In this document: positions 1-5,094 of the stretch, piece by piece
Numbering within the stretch: the stretch's first letter is position 1
How the letters are laid out: each line of letters starts with the position of its first letter
Notes under the pieces: generated by a model
What the model was told of the DNA's origin: nothing
Database searches by the model: none
Seen by the model: only the letters and a program-made list of their open reading frames with translations
Position numbers and translations under genes: made by a program
NCBI GenBank assembly: GCA_018646565.1
Contig: JABGUO010000041.1
Span: 1-8,722 of the forward strand
Source: Opitutia bacterium
GTDB lineage: Bacteria; Verrucomicrobiota; Verrucomicrobiia; Opitutales; Seribacteraceae
Reading direction: 5' to 3'
Length of the DNA stretch: 8,722 bases

Positions 1-15
1 CCGTATTTTCCACCT

Positions 16-36
16 TGCTAGGATGCCCTCCTAGCA
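16..36 (-). terminator. Hairpin downstream of the last gene (weak terminator candidate)
   Basis: An 8-bp perfect inverted repeat, TGCTAGGA / TCCTAGCA around a 5-nt loop, lies 26 bp beyond the stop of the stand-alone ThuA gene. Its position fits an operon end, but no U-run follows the stem in the transcript (the next bases read AGGTGGAAAATACGG). It may instead be a structure that protects the mRNA end or assists another termination mode. Confidence 0.35.
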
Positions 37-61
37 GTGGGAGGAAAGTTAAAAGGAAATA

Positions 62-832
62 TTATTTAGATGTTGCCCAGCGTACACCGTTGCTAATCAG
101 GTCTAAGAACTCCTTGGTTGATACGGTCTCGTTGTGGTGACCAATAGTGGTTCCAAATACCTTTCCCTCCCCATATTTGTTAACCCAAATACAAGGCTGG
201 GGTTGAGCCGGCTTGTGCTTGGGTCCATTGTCTCCATGGGCAAGCACAGTCGCACTCTCGGCGACTCCCAGCACAAAATAGAGCTCTCCCTTCGGAGTGC
301 GCCATTGATCAGGCATATTTTTAACCGCAGGATGGTTTGCATGCTCTGAAACTTTGGTGACATCAAAAGGAACATGCGGACCATGCCCATGGGAGTGCAC
401 TCCCATTAATTTGTTCCAACTCTTCTCCAAAGGCTTTTGGTCTTTTATAAAAATATGATAAGAATGCATCGCACAGTGCATAGCGATGGCAGGAACCCCT
501 TCTTCATGGACTTTCACAATTGAATCGATGAATGCCTTGTCGTCCTCACGTGCAAAGCAGTGGTTGTAAAAAACAAAATCAAAGCCATCAGCCCAACCCT
601 CCTTACTTAACTTGGATTTGCTCTCGCGTGGATCCATGTCAAACATCACCGTCCATTTTACCGGTAAGCGTTGGCTAATCCCTTCCATGATAACATTTTG
701 TTGGAAGCCATAGTCATGATGTCCCCCCCCAGTTACAAGCAGCCCCTTGAGAGGCTTACCTGAATGATCGTCCGCCCAAAGACCGATGAACGAGGAGAGG
801 AGAAGAATGGTCAGGAATGATGATACTTTCAT
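62..832 (-). CDS. Secreted ThuA-domain protein (class I glutamine amidotransferase-like fold)
   Basis: This 256-residue protein starts with a signal peptide (Lys2, hydrophobic stretch 6-19, likely cleavage after Leu-Trp-Ala at 18-20), so it should act outside the cytoplasm. Residues 29-256 form one ThuA domain. Visible motifs are GGGHHDY at 35-41, HCAMHSYH at 119-126 (a Cys at the position expected for a nucleophile elbow in this fold) and TIGHHNETVSTKE near 229-241. ThuA is named after rhizobial trehalose utilisation, where it belongs to a pathway through 3-keto-trehalose; in PVC bacteria and Bacteroidota the family is widespread and mostly uncharacterised. The ATG at 832 is the natural start because the signal peptide begins there; no Shine-Dalgarno is seen. 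The gene lies 25 bp after the DUF1080-ThuA fusion, whose C-terminal half is clearly paralogous, with about half the residues identical by eye. Codons 35-37 contain an eight-G run. Family is confident; substrate is unknown. Confidence 0.93.
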   Translation of the reverse strand: MKVSSFLTILLLSSFIGLWADDHSGKPLKGLLVTGGGHHDYGFQQNVIMEGISQRLPVKWTVMFDMDPRESKSKLSKEGWADGFDFVFYNHCFAREDDKAFIDSIVKVHEEGVPAIAMHCAMHSYHIFIKDQKPLEKSWNKLMGVHSHGHGPHVPFDVTKVSEHANHPAVKNMPDQWRTPKGELYFVLGVAESATVLAHGDNGPKHKPAQPQPCIWVNKYGEGKVFGTTIGHHNETVSTKEFLDLISNGVRWATSK

Positions 833-857
833 AAAATTAAAATAGCTAAAGAATTTA

Positions 858-2426
858 TTATTGCTTGGTTACCCAGCGCACGGCATTACCCAAAAGGTCT
901 AGGTATTCCTTGGTGGAAACCGTCGAGTTATGATGACCTATCGTGGTGGAAAAAATTCTTCCCTTCCCGTGCTGGTTTACCCAGATACACGCCTGTGGCT
1001 CAAGCGGCCTTGTGGTATTACCGTTGTCACCATAGGCGAGAACTGTGGTTCCAGGATAGATCTCTTGTACATTATAAAGCTCGCCCTCCGGCGTACGCCA
1101 TCCATCCGGTAAATCCTTAATCACTGCGTGACCCGAATTTTCCTTCACAATGTTAACAGTAATCGACTTTTTGGGGCCATGTCCCTTTGAGCTTGCACCA
1201 AGCATTTTCGGCCATGCCTTGATTTCTCCTTCTTTCACTGGAACATTCCAATGGTAGGAATGCATCGCACAATGAAGGGCCAAAGCGGGCTTGCCTGCTT
1301 CGTGGACAGCGGTGACCGACTCGATAAAGGCCACATCCTTTTCATGGGCATAGCAATGGTCGTAAACAATATAATCAAATGAATCCGCCCAACCCGTTTG
1401 GTTGAGAAAAGCCTTGGACTTCTTCTCGTCCATTTCGTGAAATACTTCCCACTTGGTCGGCACTCTGGCATTGATTCCCTCAATGATAATATTCTTTTGC
1501 TGCCCATAATCATGACAACATCCGCCAGTAAAAAATAGAGCCTTTAATGCCTGCTTCGTAGAGCCAGCTGCTTTCTTTTTTTCCATGTCCACAACCCAGA
1601 TATTACGATATCGCACGGGATTGCCATGGTTCTGGAGGCTCAAAGGCCCCTTATCGCTATGCACCTTGTATGGGCGGACCGCGTGAGGACCAGCCCATCC
1701 CGTTCCACCAGTCAGTTCGACATCATCATGGATTAAATGCCCGTTATGGACCACGCGGAACTTAGCCCGTCGGATAACCTTGCCCTGCTCATCGAAAAGC
1801 GGACGGGTAAAAGTAATATCGTAAGTCTGCCACTGACCGGGAGCCCGGGAGGCATTGACCATAGGCTTGGCCCGGCCGTAAAGTGCACCACACTGACCAT
1901 CGGGATAAGTGGAATTTGCATTTCCCCCAAAAGAATTAAGGACTTGAATCTCATATTTCCCCATGAGGAATACCCCACTATTCCCACTCGCCTGACCAGT
2001 TCCTTTGGAAGGTGCGGGCGTGGCAAATTCTAGGTACAAACGACAGGAACCGAACTCCTGCTTGGATCGAATGGATCCACTCCGAGGAACCGCAACCAAA
2101 GCTCCATCCTCGAATTTCCACTTGGTGGGAGACCCATTCATCGCAGTCCAATTGGACATTAAACTCTCGGTTCCGTCAAAAAGAAAGATCGCACTTTGGG
2201 GTGGCTTACCGGCTTGAACCTTGTAGGGCTTAGGCTCAACCACTGGAGGAAAAGTTACTTTTTCCGGGTCAGCCTCATGTACCTTGACCCCATCAATAAA
2301 CATGTAATTTATCTTCTCCCCATTCTCCTCACGTATCTCGGTACGAACTTCCGGGACTTTTGAAAATACTTGAGTGGCAAAGAAAGTAGCCAGTATAAAT
2401 TTTATGTAATTAAACAGATTTATCAT
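858..2426 (-). CDS. Secreted DUF1080 (3-keto-disaccharide hydrolase family) - ThuA fusion protein
   Basis: This is a 522-residue two-domain secreted protein. The chosen start is the ATG at 2426. The frame stays open to a TTG at 2462, but only from the ATG does the protein begin with a clean signal peptide (residues 1-22: polar start, hydrophobic core, Val-Phe-Ser before the mature end). Residues about 79-281 are a DUF1080/laminin-G-like domain, opening with IFLFDGTES and including the typical NSGVFL, YEIQVL and SLQNHGNPVRYRNIW stretches. A Lys-rich linker (about 282-294) leads to a ThuA domain at 295-522, with GGCCHDY at 301-307, HCAMHSYH at 385-392 and IGHHNSTVSTKEY near the end. DUF1080 proteins are annotated as 3-keto-disaccharide hydrolases and several act on 3-keto-glycosides; ThuA is linked to the same chemistry. 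The fusion therefore suggests, as inference, consecutive or cooperative action on oxidised sugars. It sits 25 bp upstream of the stand-alone ThuA gene. Confidence 0.93.
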   Translation of the reverse strand: MINLFNYIKFILATFFATQVFSKVPEVRTEIREENGEKINYMFIDGVKVHEADPEKVTFPPVVEPKPYKVQAGKPPQSAIFLFDGTESLMSNWTAMNGSPTKWKFEDGALVAVPRSGSIRSKQEFGSCRLYLEFATPAPSKGTGQASGNSGVFLMGKYEIQVLNSFGGNANSTYPDGQCGALYGRAKPMVNASRAPGQWQTYDITFTRPLFDEQGKVIRRAKFRVVHNGHLIHDDVELTGGTGWAGPHAVRPYKVHSDKGPLSLQNHGNPVRYRNIWVVDMEKKKAAGSTKQALKALFFTGGCCHDYGQQKNIIIEGINARVPTKWEVFHEMDEKKSKAFLNQTGWADSFDYIVYDHCYAHEKDVAFIESVTAVHEAGKPALALHCAMHSYHWNVPVKEGEIKAWPKMLGASSKGHGPKKSITVNIVKENSGHAVIKDLPDGWRTPEGELYNVQEIYPGTTVLAYGDNGNTTRPLEPQACIWVNQHGKGRIFSTTIGHHNSTVSTKEYLDLLGNAVRWVTKQ

Positions 2427-2461
2427 GATTCCATCATGACAAATAAACTTAGTCTGGGGCA

Positions 2462-2476
2462 ATCATTTAGAATGAT
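2462..2476. promoter_or_regulatory. Short palindrome upstream of the DUF1080-ThuA gene
   Basis: ATCATT-TAG-AATGAT is a 6-bp perfect palindrome with a 3-bp centre. It lies 36 bp before the chosen ATG in the 78-bp gap after the GT39 gene, the widest gap in the cluster. This gap is the most likely place for an internal promoter or operator, but I see no convincing -35/-10 pair, and the palindrome is short enough to arise by chance. Confidence 0.2.
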
Positions 2477-2504
2477 AATGTGCGAAAATATTGTGACGTA
2501 TTTC

Positions 2505-4091
2505 TTATGACGAATCTGAGTTAATAAACTGGAAAAGCCTAAATTTCCCAGAAGTTGCCATAAGTTTCAACTGATCCAATTGGGCTTCGTACTTAGGCAG
2601 CATGATCTCATCGGTCCAAAAATATTTTGCCTGATAATCCTTTCTGATTCTTGCAACTGTCTCCCAGTTCATTCCTTCGCCACTAACCCAAGACCTTGCA
2701 TGAATGTAAGGAAATCCATGCCAGTAAATGCCCTCCATGCCACCATCTAAAGAACGGGCAGCCCCAATTACTAATCCTCTCTCAAGCTCCTTCATTTTAT
2801 CCACCAAACCTATCATTTCTTGGTAATTCTTGTTGTGGACGAGATCAAAAGTGTAATATCGCGAAGCTGAACCAGTAACCGATAATGAAAGTAACCAAGA
2901 AGAGCCAAACCACAGGAAAATTGATCCAACAATTATCCTTTTCCATTTCAGTCCTATTTTACTTTCTTGGAAGAAGTGGTAAGTGCCAATACAAATGAAT
3001 ATAATCGCCAAAGGAAGTAAGGATGCTAAAAACCTGCTCTTAAATCCTGGCCATAAAAGAATAGGCACAAGATAAGTGCTTGTAAAAATAAGAACTACTA
3101 GGGGTCCGTGAATCCTTTGTTTTAAAGTTAAGAAAACACCAATTACGGCCAAAATAATCCCTGGCAGACTCAACTCAAAAACAAGAAAGATGATAAATTT
3201 TCTCCACACCGTAAGACAATTCACAAAATACCGGATTAAATCGGAGGAAGACCAACTACTATCTATTCTCCAAAAAACCCCACCCGCATCGTTCGATAAG
3301 CTCAGCTTCCCGAAAACACCTCCGAAAAAAACCCCGTTAAGGCTATGAGTTGGAGAACCAAAATGCTCCAACCGAAATAAAATCGTAGGTAAAACGGCAA
3401 CAATGTAGCCAAGGAGAACAAAAGAAACCGCCCAAGATCTTTTCGCTAAACCTTGATTGTAAATAATGGTACTTAGAACAGCACCAGCAATGACGAGAAT
3501 AAACGCACCATGCGTACAAAATGCCAGACCACAACATAACCCTGATAGAATAAGGTTCACCTTGCTTTTATATCTGTCCCGAATGAGAAGCCATAATGTA
3601 GCCAAGGTAAAAACCGTGCCTAGGGTATATTGACTTCCATTCCCTGCAAAATCGATAAGCATGGGAGAAAGGGAAACTAAGGAGACGCCCAAAATAACAA
3701 TTTGGCCTGCCAATGCACTCAGAATTTTAAAACAGAGAAAAACCAGCATACATTGTGAAAAGAGGCTCAGGCACTGAAGAACTAAGTAGGTGTTGTTGGT
3801 TCCACAAATCTTTGCTCCAAGCCCGGCCATAAAAGACCAGAGTGGAGGATGTTGGGACTGAGGGGTCTTTAAATCTCCCCAAGTAGTATTAGGAGAGTAA
3901 TCCCACTTCATAGGATAATTCAATTCACCACTTTCAGCATATTCTCGGGCTGTCAGGGCAAATAAATTAACATCTCCAAGCAATCGGTCATTCCACCATA
4001 GCGAAGCAACTCGTAGAAGTATACCTACTGTTAAAATTCCCCAAAACCATAGAGGATAGCCATAATAAATTTGGGTAAACTTTCTCCTCAT
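2505..4091 (-). CDS. GT39/ArnT-like polytopic membrane glycosyltransferase
   Basis: This 528-residue integral membrane protein has about 10-12 hydrophobic helices in residues 11-405 and a soluble C-terminal segment of about 120 residues. It matches the GT-C architecture of the PMT/ArnT (GT39) families. The first extracytoplasmic loop carries Asp40 in LLGDVNLFALTAREY, the usual position of the catalytic acidic residue, and later HPPLW at 81-85; a typical AGNGSQYTLGTVF helix start follows at 149-161. RFLASLLPL at 353-361 resembles the conserved Arg-Pro stretch late in the membrane domain. Such enzymes transfer sugars from polyprenyl-phosphate donors to lipid, glycan or protein acceptors at the outer face of the inner membrane; the substrate here cannot be read. 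ATG at 4091 is used; no Shine-Dalgarno is visible. It follows the DUF420 gene by 30 bp. Parts look AT-richer than the flanking genes, partly expected for a membrane protein. Confidence 0.85.
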   Translation of the reverse strand: MRRKFTQIYYGYPLWFWGILTVGILLRVASLWWNDRLLGDVNLFALTAREYAESGELNYPMKWDYSPNTTWGDLKTPQSQHPPLWSFMAGLGAKICGTNNTYLVLQCLSLFSQCMLVFLCFKILSALAGQIVILGVSLVSLSPMLIDFAGNGSQYTLGTVFTLATLWLLIRDRYKSKVNLILSGLCCGLAFCTHGAFILVIAGAVLSTIIYNQGLAKRSWAVSFVLLGYIVAVLPTILFRLEHFGSPTHSLNGVFFGGVFGKLSLSNDAGGVFWRIDSSWSSSDLIRYFVNCLTVWRKFIIFLVFELSLPGIILAVIGVFLTLKQRIHGPLVVLIFTSTYLVPILLWPGFKSRFLASLLPLAIIFICIGTYHFFQESKIGLKWKRIIVGSIFLWFGSSWLLSLSVTGSASRYYTFDLVHNKNYQEMIGLVDKMKELERGLVIGAARSLDGGMEGIYWHGFPYIHARSWVSGEGMNWETVARIRKDYQAKYFWTDEIMLPKYEAQLDQLKLMATSGKFRLFQFINSDSS

Positions 4092-4121
4092 AAAAACAAA
4101 CAGGAGAATGAAAGTTCTAGC

Positions 4122-4724
4122 TCAATAATACGGTTGCAAAAAGAAATAGACCACCGGGCCAGTGACAGCCACATAGAGCCAGACTGGAAATACACGCTTG
4201 GCCAGCTTACGGTGTTTGGAGAACTGGTTGGTGAAGGCTTGTACAAAAGTGAGCAAAATGAATGGAAAGCTCAGTGCAGCTAAGCCAATATGAGAAATCA
4301 AAATGAATAAATAATAGGTTCTGGTTCCACTGACTGCTTCTCTTTCAGCCGTACTTAATAACCCGTCTTGGTTGGCGTCACCAAACAAGGTAGCTGGGGT
4401 GGTTATATGATAGGCCACATAGGAGAGCAGGAAAATAAAAGAACAGGCAAAAGCAGCATAGATCATTTTGCGGTGCACGGTTACTTTTCCCAGCTTGATC
4501 GCCCAGAGTGCAAGCAGCAAAAAGACAGCGGCAGCTGAATTGAGTAGAGCATGAAAGCCCGGCAGATAACTTAATTCAAATCCATCGGGAAGTGGGATTT
4601 TAATCTTCTGCATCATAACCACCAAACCAAGTACAGCGGCTGATACCACCCATGCCAAACCGTTCAATTTTTTTGCCAACACTTCATCACCCGAACGGGC
4701 ACGAAATTCTTCGATCTCACTCAT
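4122..4724 (-). CDS. DUF420 family membrane protein with an inserted EF-hand-like loop
   Basis: This 200-residue membrane protein has five predicted helices at about 22-40, 54-76, 86-106, 135-160 and 177-196. The pattern FHALLNSAAAVFLL, HRKMIYAAFACSFIFLLSYVAYH, YYLFILISHIGLAAL and HRKLAKRVFPVWLYVAVTGPVVYF is that of DUF420. That family includes relatives of CtaM/YozB, a cytochrome oxidase assembly factor in Firmicutes. Conserved histidines are His58, His84, His106, His145 and His171. Between helices 3 and 4, residues 116-127 form a canonical 12-residue calcium loop, with Asp116, Asn118, Asp120, Gly121, Ser124 and Glu127 at the expected positions. ATG at 4724 gives a sensible cytoplasmic N-terminus; no Shine-Dalgarno is seen. 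A respiratory or copper-related assembly role follows only from the family. No cytochrome oxidase subunit genes are nearby, although the upstream large gene encodes a blue-copper domain. Confidence 0.88.
   Translation of the reverse strand: MSEIEEFRARSGDEVLAKKLNGLAWVVSAAVLGLVVMMQKIKIPLPDGFELSYLPGFHALLNSAAAVFLLLALWAIKLGKVTVHRKMIYAAFACSFIFLLSYVAYHITTPATLFGDANQDGLLSTAEREAVSGTRTYYLFILISHIGLAALSFPFILLTFVQAFTNQFSKHRKLAKRVFPVWLYVAVTGPVVYFFLQPYY
4344..4379 (-). other. EF-hand/dockerin-like calcium-binding loop within the DUF420 protein
   Basis: The codons read DANQDGLLSTAE, residues 116-127 of the DUF420 protein. Positions 1, 3, 5, 9 and 12 are Asp, Asn, Asp, Ser and Glu, with Gly at 6 and Leu at 8, an exact match to the calcium-loop consensus. 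It lies in the loop between helices 3 and 4, just before the family's conserved YYLFILISH helix. Calcium binding is inferred from the motif only. Confidence 0.6.
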
Positions 4725-4761
4725 AATTTATACTCTAACTAAACATCTCTAAAAGGAAAGC

Positions 4762-5034
4762 TCAACAGAGAGGAGAGTAGGTCAAAGGATCTCTAGGCAA
4801 AAGAGGAAAACCAGGATAAGGAGATCGAGCCTGAGCCATTAATTGACCTATCTCCTGCACCAGTTTGGGGAACTTTGAATCGACATTATTTTGCTCTCCC
4901 ATGTCCTTACATAAGTCATACAACTCGATACACTCATTGGAACATCTTACGTTGAGTTGAAATACCTTTCCACTTCCCCATTCGGATTGCCTACTGCCCT
5001 CCTTGTTCATGAAATTCCCAGTGTAAATACTCAC
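4762..5034 (-). pseudogene. C-terminal remnant of a sulfatase (arylsulfatase family)
   Basis: This short reading frame (90 residues from a GTG at 5034, open back to a TAG at 5059-5061) matches the extreme C-terminus of family S1 sulfatases. QLNVR at 26-30 corresponds to the 'GKWKAIQLNVR'-type strand, IELYDLCKDMGEQNNV at 36-51 to the characteristic 'ELYDLSKDPGEQNNIA', and PKLVQEIGQLMAQARSPYPGFPL at 56-78 to the terminal helix and tail. The catalytic part, including the Cys/Ser-x-Pro-x-Arg formylglycine site and metal ligands, is absent: the big upstream gene ends only 60 bp away. Residues 11-30 look like a degraded version of the usual 'EGGRQAVRWGKWK' stretch, and several positions usually Ser, Pro or Asp are Cys. 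There is no signal peptide and no convincing start. The best reading is a decayed 3' end left by deletion or rearrangement; expression as a small protein is unlikely. Confidence 0.72.
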
Positions 5035-5044
5035 GGCTTGGTTG

Positions 5045-5078
5045 CTTTTCTCTTTCGCCTAGCAGGTTGAGAGAAAAG
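5045..5078 (-). other. Inverted repeat after the giant gene
   Basis: A perfect 9-bp inverted repeat, CTTTTCTCT / AGAGAAAAG, with a 16-nt spacer sits in the 60-bp gap between the stop of the giant gene and the sulfatase remnant. The stem is AT-rich, the loop is long and no U-tract follows on the minus strand, so termination is doubtful. It may be a chance pairing of purine and pyrimidine runs, or a trace of the event that truncated the sulfatase. Confidence 0.25.
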
Positions 5079-5094
5079 GAAAAGTAAGGGTGAC

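Noticed and set aside
1737..2033. 98-residue plus-strand frame opposite the DUF1080 domain
   Set aside because: It is antisense to a clearly conserved domain and has low-complexity composition with no recognisable motif.
2422..2439. Two ATCATGA copies 11 bp apart around the fusion gene start
   Set aside because: One copy overlaps the start codon itself, and 7-base AT-rich repeats are expected by chance; no operator is claimed.
2427..2462. N-terminal extension of the DUF1080-ThuA protein from a TTG at 2462
   Set aside because: The extra 12 residues precede a clean signal peptide that begins at the ATG at 2426, and the upstream start would be a rare TTG. The ATG start is preferred.
4725..4790. 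TATAAA box just upstream of the DUF420 start as a -10 element
   Set aside because: It ends about 2 bp before the ATG and has no -35 at proper spacing. A leaderless promoter cannot be excluded but is not supported.
5059..5066. CCTAGCAG shared with the hairpin at position 31
   Set aside because: An 8-base match occurring twice, with dissimilar flanks, is too short to support a repeat element or attachment site.
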